A DNA stretch of 64,000 nucleotides from Aedes albopictus (lineage: Eukaryota > Arthropoda > Insecta > Diptera > Culicidae), in NCBI RefSeq assembly GCF_035046485.1, contig NC_085138.1, positions 21,147,440 through 21,211,439 of the forward strand, in the 5' to 3' direction. The position numbers were made by a program, and so were the translations under genes. Below the pieces are notes generated by a model. The model worked only from the letters and a program-made list of their open reading frames with translations. It did no database searches and was not told where the DNA came from. This document shows, in pieces, positions 46,187-56,807 of the stretch (position 1 is the stretch's first letter; each line of letters begins with the position of its first letter).

Positions 46187-46335
46187 GGGGCCCGTGGCGC
46201 AATTGGTCACACGTTTGGTTCATAAGCAGATGGTCATGGGTTCGATCCCAGCCCCGGCACTTTCGTCAGTTGCTCTTTCCCCCTGAGAGCAGCTGACACT
46301 GACCCTCTTCTGAGCCCATGGCTCAAATGCACCCG
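46187..46335 (+). mobile_element. tRNA-derived SINE
   Basis: Head with CCGTGGCGCAATTGGTCAC (A-box) and GGGTTCGATCCCAGCC (B-box), then a body with TCAGTTGCTCTTTCCC and GAGCAGCTGACACTGACCC. The head differs from the other SINEs in the window. Confidence 0.65.
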
Positions 46336-46530
46336 AATACTTGGACATCGGCGAACGGCAATTCATAATGGACCCCCAATCGGACTGGAAAAGGGAACAA
46401 CCAACAGCCACACATCAACATCCTCGTGCTCATCATTCTACCATGATAGGGTAGAACATGAAAGTAGAGCAACGGCAACCAGTTCGATATAGTAGAATTA
46501 GAATAGAATACATTTAGGCGCGTACAAAAT
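46336..46530. other. Continuation of SINE flank, unassigned
   Basis: No feature recognised; it may contain the SINE 3' portion. Confidence 0.3.
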
Positions 46531-46533
46531 GTA

Positions 46534-46742
46534 CACCGAGAAAAATTTCTACTCAATGACTGAGTTGGTCTTACTCAGAAATCGAAAAATCCTTTGTTTT
46601 CTTACTCAGTTTCCGTTAAAAGTGGGACAACCCATTGGCAATGGGTTGTCCCACTTTTAGCCGAGACTGAGTAAGAAAACAAAGGATTTTTCGATTTCTG
46701 AGTAAGGCCAACTCAGCCACTGAGTAGAAAATTTTCCCTGTG
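46534..46742. mobile_element. 209-bp palindromic MITE, TA flanks
   Basis: Nearly full-length palindrome. The arms share CTACTCA, TGAGTTGG, TTACTCAGAAATCG and AAAACAAAGGATTTTTCG in complement. The centre is AGTGGGACAACCCATTG against its own complement. TA lies at both edges (46532-46533, 46743-46744), as for Tc1/mariner-type MITEs. Confidence 0.85.
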
Positions 46743-46835
46743 TAAGTGCAGCTTCCAATTGGAATCGCTCACGCAGTGCCCTAGTGAACAAAAGAGCTGT
46801 AAATTAAGTTAAGTGATTGAAGAATAAAAACCCTA

Positions 46836-48645
46836 ATTAATCCACCTAGCGGTGATGGCGCCTTTGTCGTGCCTTCGAAAACCCATTTCAACAAAACTCA
46901 AGTGACATGTTCATGAATATCGCACTTTCATACGTTTATCAAGAATCCATATCATGGCACCAAAAATCATACCGCTTATCTGGATTTTGATATTATAACC
47001 TCAAAATCTTAAGAAAATGCCGCTATATTGAATTTTAAGCAGTCATTTTGGACTTAAGTTCGCCATCTTGGATATTCTGGTCGTTATTTTTAGACTCCGG
47101 ACCGGTCATCTTCTACATATCGAATATACCCATATTTCATGATTTCAAAGCCTAAACCTCCGTTTATCAGTCGCCATCTTGAATTTGCTGCCGCCATCTT
47201 GGATGTTCTGGTCACCATTTTTAACTCCCGTCATCTTCTCCATACCAAATATACCCATATTGCATAATTTTATAGCATAAAACTCCATTAAATAGCCGAA
47301 TTTGGAGCCACCATCTTGGATTTTAGACCGCCTTCTTGGATATTCTGGTCGTCATTTTTGGAGTTCAGATATCTTCTCTATGCCAAATATTCCCATATTG
47401 CATGGTTTAGAGCCTAAGACGCCATTAAACAGCCGCCACTTTGGATGTGGAGCCGCCATCTTGGATTTTAGACTAACATCTTGGGTATGCAATTTTTGGA
47501 CTCCGGATATATTCCTCATACCAAATGTACCCATATTGCATGGTTTTAGGGCCTAAAACTCCATTAAACAGCCGCCAACTAGAATTTAGATCCGCCATCT
47601 TGAATTTGTAGCCACCGTCTTGAATATTCTGGTCACCATTTCCGAACTCTGATCATCTTCCTCATTCCAAATATACCTATATTACATGGTTATAAAGCCT
47701 AAAACGCCATTAAACAGCCGCCATATTTGATTAGGAGCCGCCATCTTGGATTTTAGACCGACATCTTGGGTATTCTGGTCGCAATTTTCGGACCCCGGAC
47801 ATCTTCCCCATACCAAATATACCAAAATTAGATGATTTTAGGGCTTAAAACTCTATTAAATAGCCACCATCTTGGATTTTAGGTCGCCATCTTCGATATT
47901 CTGGTCGCCATTTTTGAACTCCAGATATCTTCCCTATACCATACCCCTAAAACTTCACTAAACAACCACCATCTTGATTTTAGAACCGCCATCTTCGATA
48001 CCGTAGTCGTCATTTTTGGAGTCCAGGCTTCTTCCCCATACCAATTTTGAGCCGGCATCTTGGATTTTATACCGCCATATTGGATATTCTGGTAGCCATT
48101 TTTGGAGTCCAGGCTTCATCCTCATCCCAAATATATATCCATATTGCCTGGCTGTAGAGGCTAAAACTATAATAACTAGCCGCCATCTTGAATTTTGAGC
48201 CACCATCTTGAATATTAGGCTGCCACCTTGAATTTTTGGCCGACATCATGGAATTTCTCGTCTCTAATGTTGATTTCCGCACAAAATTCGTCAACCATGC
48301 TAAAGGTTACAAAAATCGCCTCAGGTTGTTGTATCGTATGATAGGGCTTGGTTCAATTTTATATATGGCCGCCAGTTCTACCGGTCATAACTCCGGAACG
48401 CCTTGACCGATCCGGACCATTTTCAATAGCAAACAATGCGGTAAAATTCCGGTTCGATTCGAACTATAGTCTGAGAAATCGGCCAATGGGAAGTGCCTTA
48501 TAAGTGAGTGAACTTTTTTCACGCACAGACATACATACATACACACATACAGACATCACCTCAATTCGTCGTGACTTGACCCTCCGAGCCTTGAGTGAAC
48601 ATATAGCCTTTCAGTACACTTTGGTGTACGAGAAAAGCAAAAAAA
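46836..48645 (+). mobile_element. Satellite-bearing transposon-like unit 1
   Basis: It starts with TTAATCCACCTAGCGGTGAT and ends with AGTACACTTTGGTGTACGAG then AAAAGCAAA. The edges contain short inverted words (GCCTTTGTCGT against ACGAGAAAAGC). The 3' part (48380-48645) has CTCCGGAACG, CATTTTCAATAG, a CATA/CACA-rich run and GACATCACCTCAATTCGTC. All of these recur in order in unit 2 (61485-62985). The interior is a different tandem array in each. No coding capacity. Confidence 0.7.
47035..48255. repeat. Imperfect tandem array, period about 120-155 bp, rich in GCCATCTTGGA
   Basis: About nine diverged copies. Each contains GCCATCTTGGAT one to three times, then ATTCTGGTCGCCATTTTTGG, then CATACCAAATATACCCATAT. 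Successive 'attctggtc' words lie near 47085, 47206, 47343, 47626, 47782, 47901 and 48084. Confidence 0.85.
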
Positions 48646-48937
48646 AAGAATGCAATGGTTAATGGGAAAATAATTCATTAGTGAAATATAAGAAAAATAA
48701 GTGCTGCCGATCTGGATCATACTAAATGAAAAAGCCAGAAAATTTTGAATATTTTCGGAGCTGAACAGCTCCTGAAAACAACTCTAAAATAGCATTAAAC
48801 TTCATTTTCTGAACTCTTCGTAATTAACATCTCCAAGAATTATAGCAGCCTGTAATATGTAGCTTAGTCGTCGGGTAAAGTAGGTGGCTCCCATAGAGGA
48901 GCTTCAAGATATTGCAGAACTCGTGTAAGCTAAGGGT

Positions 48938-49096
48938 TCATCCAAATATTACGTAACGCAGAATTTTACAACTTTGGACCCCCACCCTCCCGTAACAACT
49001 TTTGAATGAAAGATTTTGAAATTTTGTATGAAGCGTAACAGAGCGCTGGACAAACTCCCTCCCCCCTTAGCGTTACGTAATATTTGAACGAACCCT
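48938..49096. mobile_element. PIF/Harbinger-like MITE, TAA TSD, empty site in copy A
   Basis: The ends are GGGTTCATCCAAATATTACG and CGTAATATTTGAACGAACCC. TAA flanks both. Copy A of the duplication reads straight through (CTTGTAAGCTAAGTGGC), which confirms the insertion and the 3-bp TSD. A 3-bp TSD and GGG start suit PIF/Harbinger MITEs. Confidence 0.85.
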
Positions 49097-49194
49097 AAGT
49101 GGCTTTCTGTGAAAGAATATGGATTAATGGGCATTTAATGAAGGATGAGTTGTGAGCAAAACATAAAAATATGTAAGTAATTATTTAATTTTAG

Positions 49195-49200
49195 TTTATT
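49195..49200 (-). terminator. Candidate poly(A) signal for the minus-strand gene
   Basis: AATAAA on the minus strand, about 450 bp after the stop codon. It is conserved at the equivalent place in copy A (43726-43731). Confidence 0.35.
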
Positions 49201-49646
49201 TGTGCGAATATTCGTCATCAAAGTGATTTATCATTGGCAGTGTTGCTAGTTTTATGATAAACACATCTCAAAGTGGAACATTAACTGACATTGAAATTTC
49301 GTATAAAATGCCTTACTAGTATACGTTTCTAGACACCTTACATGATTGATGAGGTAGGAATGTTTTTTGGAGCTATTCGGACATTGCACAAAAGTGGTCT
49401 GTAGGACCTTCAATCCTGAACTACAGGACAGTTCGCGAAAATCTTTTCATGGCAGTGCTAAATGGAAACAGAAGCTACGTACCAAATTCGCTGTCTAGAA
49501 TCACCTAGTTACATGCAATCAATCAACTACAGCTTGTTACAATTGACGATACATGTAGGGAAATATATTGAAATTTTGGCAAAGTTGCCAGTTTTCTGGT
49601 AAATCATCATAAGTTGAATCGGCAATTTCAATCTCATTTGAAAAGT

Positions 49647-50291
49647 CTAGTTTGCAAACGGTCTTTGTAGAACGACAGAGACCGTTCCACGATGAAACCA
49701 CTTCCGTGCAGCGTACTTGTAGATGATCAAGGACACCAAACAAAAGACAATCAACAGTCCGAACCCAAAACCATACGCGACGTACAATTCAATCTTATCG
49801 TTATTCTCGTGGCAGTGTTGCCATTGGTGCCGAAAGACCGACTCAAACCATGAACATTCGCAATCGTGCACGGGATCCTTCTCATCATCCGAGGAAGACG
49901 ACTTCGAAAAGATGACCTTGTAGCGCCAGTCCGTATCGTTGGAAGGTCCATTCAGAATGCAGTGAACGAACGAAGCCGAAGTCTCGCAGATGGTAAGCTG
50001 CGATTGGTTCCACGCTGGGAGCCAGCTGCTCTGAGGGTTCCTAGGTCGTTTAACTAAAGTTTCCAACACGGCGAACTGGTCCGTACAGCTATACAGTGCG
50101 AGCGAGTCATCCTGGGCGGCTAGACGACAAGAAAGGTCCACGTGGATGCAGCGTTGAGATGGGCCATCCGGAACGGTCATTCTGTAACAAGGTACCTCAT
50201 CTACCTTCCACGGTGCGTAGTACAGAACCGGGCAGGTTTCGGCGATTGTGTGAATCGGGAGAAGGATCATTACGAGAACGAACGCTTTCAT
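49647..50291 (-). CDS. Cys-rich type I membrane protein, unrecognised family (paralogue 3)
   Basis: 214 residues, single exon. A signal peptide (1-17) leads into ETCPVLYYAPWK (18-29). Ten ectodomain cysteines lie at 20, 35, 48, 55, 69, 102, 111, 144, 146 and 160. N-glycosylation sites are N95 and N118. Shared blocks with paralogue 2 are YYAPWK, VPC, VDLSC, YSC, VKRP, ICE, CxCxW, FRHQWQHC and YKYAARKW. The membrane helix is about 171-191. The tail is 12 residues longer than in paralogue 2 (after WFHRG). An acidic/serine stretch SSSSDDEKD (131-139) is specific to this copy. Head-to-head with the truncated gene at 50499. Function unknown; the family looks like a fast-evolving small surface protein cluster. 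Confidence 0.85.
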   Translation of the reverse strand: MKAFVLVMILLPIHTIAETCPVLYYAPWKVDEVPCYRMTVPDGPSQRCIHVDLSCRLAAQDDSLALYSCTDQFAVLETLVKRPRNPQSSWLPAWNQSQLTICETSASFVHCILNGPSNDTDWRYKVIFSKSSSSDDEKDPVHDCECSWFESVFRHQWQHCHENNDKIELYVAYGFGFGLLIVFCLVSLIIYKYAARKWFHRGTVSVVLQRPFAN

Positions 50292-50498
50292 GCCAATGAG
50301 ATTTTGAAAGTGTAATGAAGGAATGGAGTTTCATATGTGTCCAACGGGTTCGATGAACGGGATTGAGCAATCGTAATGGCCGTCTAGCCAATCCATCAAA
50401 ACTTTTTGAACTAATTTCAGTTTCATAATGACTGTACAGAACTTATGGCTCATTACTACAGACAAATGGTTCAGTGCCCTCCATGAACTACCATCATT
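50292..50498. promoter_or_regulatory. Shared divergent promoter region, copy B
   Basis: The 207 bp between the two head-to-head starts is homologous to 43902-44124. The block at about 50382-50415 is identical to that of copy A and holds TAGCCAATCCATC. Here only the minus-strand gene is intact. Confidence 0.55.
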
Positions 50499-50579
50499 AT
50501 GAAGGTGTCCATCGCTGCACTCCTTGTCCTCATCACAAAGTATTCACTCGCACAGTTCTGTCCCGTCCCGTTTTCATAG
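50499..50579 (+). pseudogene. Truncated paralogue (26 codons) of the 44125-44733 gene
   Basis: The ATG at 50499 starts a signal peptide ending in KYSLAQFCPVP, matching paralogue 2 (KYSLAQFWPIP). Homology ends abruptly and a TAG follows at 50577. This copy keeps the first conserved Cys that intact paralogue 2 lacks. The remainder of the gene is absent. Confidence 0.88.
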
Positions 50580-50580
50580 A

Positions 50581-51389
50581 CACCCTTTTTACACGAACAT
50601 CATTAGAAGCTTTCTCTATCCAATTCCTGCAGCTACTTATCTAATTGTCATTGGAGGTCTACAATTATAAAGTTTCTGAGTTACATGGGTGGATTAGGGC
50701 GGGTCAACGTCGAGGTCTTTATAAGAAAAATGCAGAAAATATATTCCCCGTACAAATTCAACAGCAATGCGGAATACCGGAACACAAGTAATCGTACCTA
50801 AATGTTGCAAAAGTGTTTTTTTTTCAAAAATTTGATCTTGATGACCTAGTCGATTAACCAACCATCCCGACTAAAATAGTTTCATGCAGAACAGTTATGA
50901 TACGGTGTATCATTTTGTGATTATTTGTGTTATCATAAAATAAATGATAATACAATGGTCGGTACTGTGCAGTATATTAATTATATCAGATATATTTTTA
51001 GAAGTTTATGGCTCAACTTAGCTTGTTCCTGAAAATTTGGCTTTATTGTTCGAGACAAAGACCATTTTTGAATGGTAACATTACTACTTAACAATCAATC
51101 CATTCAGTGTTGTTAAGTATTGTTACCATTCAAAAATGTGTTTTTGAAACAAAGCTTCTACAATTCCGTTTAGCGTCCATAATAACTGTGCAAAATTTGG
51201 GAGCGATTGGTTGCTTCCCCATATTCTGCATTGCGTTTGAAATTTGTATGAAGTTTTGTATGGGAACACTTACGTAGACCATATAACTTATGATTGATTA
51301 GAGACTTGTGTTACAAGATTTCGTTTCCTATTCCTAGAGTATCATGGAGTTCTCAACTGGACTAAACTCCTTACGTTCATAAACCATTT
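50581..51389. other. Unassigned DNA with a small hairpin
   Basis: TTTTTGAATGGTAACA at about 51064 and TGTTACCATTCAAAAA at about 51118 form inverted arms of a hairpin of about 70 bp, possibly a tiny MITE. There is no gene. Confidence 0.4.
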
Positions 51390-53420
51390 GGAATCTGAAG
51401 AAGGTCCCTGAGAATTCTTGAATGTCTCCGGAGCTCCCCGGGAACTTCTTCAGGAGTTCTTAGGAAATTTCACAAGGAGTTTCCCGGGAACTTCTGGACT
51501 GGAGTTCCCGCGGAATTCGTGGAGGAATTCATAAGGAACTCATGGAGGAGAAATTTTCGGGGAACTTTTGGAGATATTCTCGAAGAACTCCCGGAAAAAT
51601 TCTCGAAGTAATTCTCGAAGAAGATCTGGAGAAATTCCCGGCAAACTCCTGGAGGAATTTTCGAGAAACTTCTGAAGGGATTCCCGGTGATCTCCTGGAG
51701 GAATCGTCAAGGAACTCCTAGAAGATTTTCTAAAGAACTCCATGAGAAAGTCTCGAGGAACTCCTCGAGGAATTTCCGAGGAACTCCCACAGGAATGCCT
51801 GAGGAACTCCTGGAAGAGTTACCGAGGAAATAGCGGAGAAATTCCCGATGAAATCTTAGAGGATTCCCAGAGGCACTTGTGAATGATTTCCCGAGGAACT
51901 CCTGGAGGTATTCCCAAAGAACACCTGGAGGACTTTCCGAGGAACTCCAAACGAATTCCCAGGGATCTCCTGTAGGAATTTCCGGTAAACTCCTGGAGGA
52001 ATTCCCGTGGAACTTCTGGAGAAATTCTCAAGGAATTTCTAGAGAAATTTCCGAGGAGCTCTTGGAGGAATTGTCAGGGAATTCTTGAACGTATTCACAA
52101 GAAACTTCTGGAGAATTTCTGTAAAAATTCCCGAAAAAATTCTGGAGAAAATCACGAAAAATTTCTGTAGGAATTCTCCGAAACTCCTGGAGTAATTCTC
52201 GGAAAACTTGTACAGGAATTCCCGAGGAGCTTCTGAAGTTATTCCCGGGGAACTCATGTTAAAATTGCCGGGGAAGTCCTGGAAGAATTTCATAGGATTT
52301 CCCGGAGGATTCCCCAGGAAACTCTTGAAGGAATTCCCGGGAAACTCCCGGAGGAATCCTTTGGGAACTCCTGAAAAATCTCCGGGGAATTTCTGGAGGG
52401 TTTACCGGAGGAATCTGTAGGGAATTCCCGGAGGAACTCTCAGAGGCGTTCCCGGGGAACTCTTGCATAAATTCCTGGGAAGCCTTTTTTATGAATCCCC
52501 GAGGAACTCCCGCAGGAATCTCCATTAATTTCACAAAGTAATTCTCGGAGAGTTCCAGGAGGATTTCCTGGGGAACTCCTGGAGAATCCCCTAGAACTCC
52601 CGTAGGAATCCCCTTGGAACTCTTAGAGAAATTTCTGGGAACTTTTGGAGGAATTTCCGGGAATTCCTATGAACACCTGGTAAAAATCTCTGAGGAACTC
52701 CTGGGAAATCCATGGGAAACTTCTGGAAAAAATCTCCAAAGAGCTTTGCGAGGAATTCTCTAGGAAACTCCCGAAGGAATTCCCGTGGATCTCCTGGAGA
52801 AATTCCTGGGGAATGTCTATTGAAGTTTCCGAAGAACTCAAAGAGAACTTCCTGCAGAATTCCGAGTGATATTTACGAGGACCTTCAGAAAGTATTCCTG
52901 AGGCACTACTTGAGGAATTTCTGATGAACTCCTGGAGGAATTGCCTAAGAACTTCTGATGTTTTTTTTTTAAGAAACTCCTGGAGGAAAATCCTGCAATA
53001 TTCCCAGGAAAATTCTGGAGAAATTCTCGGAAAGGTCCTTGGGGTATTCCCGGGGTACTCTTGGGGAAGTTTATGTGAGAGGAATTCCTAGGGCTATTCT
53101 ACAGAAATTCTCGGGGAACTATTCGGAATTGTTGGGGAACTCTTTGCGACAATTTTAGAACCACTTCTCAATAGCATCCCAGAAATAATTCAGGGTGAAT
53201 TGCAAGGGGAAACCCATACTTAGCTCCCAAGAAGTACTCCTAGGAGAATCTTAGAAAACTGTTGTACATTTTTTTTAAAGAAACGCTATCATGAAGGCAC
53301 TCCATAAAGAATTGCAAACAAATTGGAGGAATTATCGAGATTATCAACAACATTCTCCCCGTTTCTCCTGCACTTCCAATCCAGAATATCTCTAGAAATT
53401 TCCTGGAAACTTCAATTTTT
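51390..53420. repeat. 2-kb degenerate minisatellite (GGAACTCCTGGAGGAATTCC)
   Basis: Units of about 21-24 bp built from two diverged 11-12 bp halves (GGAACTCCTGGA, GGAATTCCCGAG) fill this block. Short frames on both strands are repeat-derived. Confidence 0.85.
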
Positions 53421-53424
53421 CCCG

Positions 53425-53815
53425 CACAAAACAAGCAACAAAGAAGGTGCGACGATTACTCTTTATCCCTACTGGTAACAGATAATGACATGATCTCGAA
53501 ATTTTTTGTTGCAGACAAAACGGAAGCTGAATGTGTTGCGTACTTTTCAACTCGTGAATAATCAATTATTGCTAACCCAAAGTCGAAACTGTTTAATGAT
53601 AGAGCTTCACCAGAGTTGCAGTGTTTACCGACTCGAAGTTACCGTTCGAAAATCGCAATGCAAGGCTTAAACATCTCTAAACTCGTGGTGTACGATGTTA
53701 ATCCCATTATTTTCAAGTTGGGACAAACTTATGTTGCATGGGTTTGTTTGTCGCAACAAATACAGGTTGCGACATTGTCATTATTGTTGCGCGATGGTTG
53801 AATTTTGATTCACTG
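53425..53815. repeat. Dispersed repeat, copy 2 of about 390 bp
   Basis: Near-identical to 8567-8960, same orientation. The flanks diverge sharply after TTTTGATTCACTG at the right edge. Confidence 0.75.
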
Positions 53816-54837
53816 CTTGATATAGAGCGCAGTGTGAACGTAACATTAGATATGCCGACTTCGAGTCTATACCTTAACAGTAGCCATATTCAGTATACTG
53901 AGTAACATTACGTTTGAAAAATCATGTTCACTGAACCTCCTCAAAAATCAATAGGCAATTTGAAACATTTTTATATAACACTAATAAGTATGTTCAAACT
54001 ATCACCTGTACTTAGTGGATGTAATCTGCACCTTTACAGTAAAAATAGCATGGAACGACCTCACCATTTCTAAGAACTAGTCCTGCCAGTCATGTAAAAT
54101 GTCGAAATTTTCGAAAAGGTCCTGTGATTCCCAAAATTGACTCGACGTAGTCCATCGACAGCACTCTCCTCGTTGTTTGCATTCCGGTACAGATCGAAGT
54201 GATACAACCCACCGTAGACAGACAATACTGATAGTAGCGCAGTGAGTGAAGAATGACATTCCGTGCGTCGTCGTCGTCGTAGTACCACAAAACAAGAAAA
54301 TCCAATTACCCGGTATAAAACGATAACGAAAGCAGTTGTCAGCTGCGCTGCTACTGTCTGTCTAACGTGCTGTGCTGATGCGTCACCATCATCATCTTTG
54401 TTGGACGTAGGTACGTGGTTGACAGTTCGGGGGTTGTGTTGTTTGTTTTTGTTCTTACAGTGAACAGAGAATGTGAACACTTGAACAAACAAAGCATTTC
54501 TAAGCGGAATCGACAGATTTCCTATGGAAATGAGTTCAAATGGCGTCTGTTTGATAACGTTGCGTTGGTTGTTGGATTATCAGGTCGACTGACGAGTGCC
54601 AACTGTAACACTCTCCATATTTGTCTGTGAAGCTTATCTTAAACAGATTTTTCTTTCTCATTTCAGGTTGGTTATCATCTATGCCCTAGGAAAAAGAACT
54701 AGACCTTGAGCTGAGTAGGTAAATATGAATCGAAAATAGACAAAGCCAAACAGAAAATCGTTGTGACACAAATCCTTTTTTTTTATCGATCTTTGATTTT
54801 TTCTTAATGCTAAGTGTCCTTCCCTTTTATAATTTTC
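53816..54837. other. Unassigned, partly single-copy DNA
   Basis: No gene supported. It contains a short GTC run (about 54266-54280) and a variant of the 'ggaacgacctcacc' word (about 54052). Confidence 0.3.
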
Positions 54838-54985
54838 TATGGGGCCATCCATAAACCATGTGGTCATGCTAGGGGGGGTAGAGCAAAGACCACGGTTCAT
54901 TTTTTTGTATGAACAAAATACCACGCGGGGGGTGGGGGGGGGGGGTGTGGGGTGTTCGGAATCTCCCAAAAAATGATCACGTGGT
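54838..54985. mobile_element. Degenerate copy of the GGGGCTGTCCATAAACC MITE
   Basis: The left end GGGGCCATCCATAAACCATG and a decayed right end near ATCACGTGGTTTT face each other. A G-run of about 20 bases occupies the right half (54927-54950). Confidence 0.55.
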
Positions 54986-55644
54986 TTTGATGCAATCCTG
55001 CCATCTCATCTCAGTCGGGAACTCGTCTGATTAGATAGAAAAAAAAAACTTTCCGACAAACTTTCGATGATGGTTGTTGCTCTAGGTCAGTGAACCAAGT
55101 AAGTCATCAGCCGGTCGGTCAACATAACGAGCTAAGTTTCGTCACAACATATATTGGTCAGTCATTGAGTTTTATAAAAGGCTGATTGGTGATTGTGATG
55201 ATTACATATACCTGAGGATTAAGACACGACATGACGAGGGTGCACATGGCTGCGGCGATTTCACACTTACTCATGCTTCCACGCTTCGTAGAAGTTTTAC
55301 AGAGAGGTGCACTTACGAAACGTGCATAGTCGGAAACGAAATGCGTTGAGTCAGTGAACTCAAGGGGCAAGCTTCTAGCCTGGCACCATGATGACAATGA
55401 TTCAAATGGCCTTCGTTCATCAAATCCGATGGTTTACTAATGGGATTAGCTTTTATAAACAAAAGCGATTTGCTCGTTGCAGAATGCAGATGTTCTGCTT
55501 TGTTTTATTTGTGACTCACAGACTTATTTCATAATTGGGTTTCTGAATTTTTCATAAATTTGGCAGAATTTCGCACTACCAACATGATAGCAGAATTCTG
55601 ACAATAAATTGTAAAGAATAGTTAAATATTTGACAACTTTTTGC
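54986..55644. other. Unassigned DNA
   Basis: No gene or clear repeat. Confidence 0.3.
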
Positions 55645-55853
55645 TACGCAGAAGGAAATGACAGTCCTTTTGACGTGAGTATTTCCAGAAATACGCAAAA
55701 TTTTGAAATAATACCTTCTCAGAAGTTTTTCATAATATCAATACCTTGTTAATAATACATAATATAATTTGTGACTGGTTCACTAGGTGACCCAAACGTT
55801 GCTGCAAAGATGACATATTATCATGAACTATGATCTTCGTTTCCAATTAGAAA
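55645..55853 (+). repeat. Dispersed repeat, copy split by a Helitron
   Basis: Shares GACTGGTTCACTAGGTG, GCTGCAAAGATGACATAT and CCAGAAATACGCAAAATTTT with 58378-58600. The homologue continues after the Helitron (TTTCCCT at about 56791). Confidence 0.65.
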
Positions 55854-56781
55854 TCATATATATAAAATCCCAGCGTTGTTTGTCTGTCTGCCCGTAACGC
55901 TTTGAAATATTTCATTGAAATATTTCACCATAGAAATATCAAACTTCTAAAAATTTCAAGCACTTTCTGAAAGTTATTATTAGAAATAGGTAACAATAAG
56001 AAGACGAACATTCTGAAATGTTCTGCAACATTAAGGTGAATATAGAAAACACCTTGAATTTTCAAAAGCGCAATACTGAGGAACCACACGACGGATAGCT
56101 CTGAAAATTTGATCGATTGTTCACCACCAGCAGGTGACCATGACCAATCGATCAACTTTTCATCGCGATAGGATATTTGGTTCTTCGGATTTGTGCTTTT
56201 GGAAATTCATGGTGTGGCTTTATGTTCACCTTAAAATTGCTAAACTTCCGAAAATTTTCTGGAAGTTACTGAAAGTTTCAGAAAAAAGAAGTATACTCTG
56301 GAATGCTCTGGAGCATTAGACTTCTTAAATCTTCGAGAACCCTCGAGTTTACTACTTCGGCTTTAGCGGCCCAAACATTCATTTACGGTGGCTGAAATGA
56401 AATTAAAAAATTCCCAGATCCTGAGAAGCTTCTAAAAGTTTCTCTCCATTCCAGGGATAAAAACCCTATAACAGGCATTCACAAGTCAAAGATGTGTACT
56501 TGGAAGGATACTTTCTGGCGTTTTTCATTTCTAGAATACTCTTCTATTCAATGGACTGGAACCCTACAGCAGTCAATTACGAACCAAAGTTGGATATATA
56601 GTAGTATACCTTTGGGCGTTTCTGAACAAGATGTCTAATGCTGTATGAAATGTTTCACATATTTATGCAATAGCTTATAAGGAAGCTTCTAAAAATTCCC
56701 TTCCAGAAGTTTGTAGGACCTTCTTGAAGAGAAAGACAGTTGTCACAAGATCAACGTGGCTAGCCACATCGGGTCTGCTAG
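55854..56781 (+). mobile_element. Non-autonomous Helitron, 928 bp
   Basis: It starts TCATATATATAAAATCC and ends CTAG after a 12-bp palindrome GTGGCTAGCCAC lying about 10 bp upstream. Insertion is between A and T with no duplication, the Helitron rule. The host repeat copy at 58378-58600 lacks the insert, which supports both edges. A MITE relative of 42659-42852 is nested at 56030-56233. No Rep/helicase. Confidence 0.7.
56030..56233. mobile_element. Diverged MITE with TTAAGGTG ends, inside the Helitron
   Basis: The ends TTAAGGTGAA and TTCACCTTAA, and the inner words GAAAATTTGATCGATTG and GGATTTGTGCTTTTG, match the MITE at 42659-42852. Confidence 0.6.
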
Positions 56782-56807
56782 TTTTGTATATTTCCCTACA
56801 TCCTAAC

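Larger units (their letters stand above)
48857..50580 (+). repeat. Segmental duplication, copy B
   Basis: Collinear with 43554-44760 in the same orientation. It retains the whole minus-strand gene but ends inside the plus-strand gene after 26 codons. A MITE (48938-49096) was inserted after duplication, since copy A has the empty site. Confidence 0.85.
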
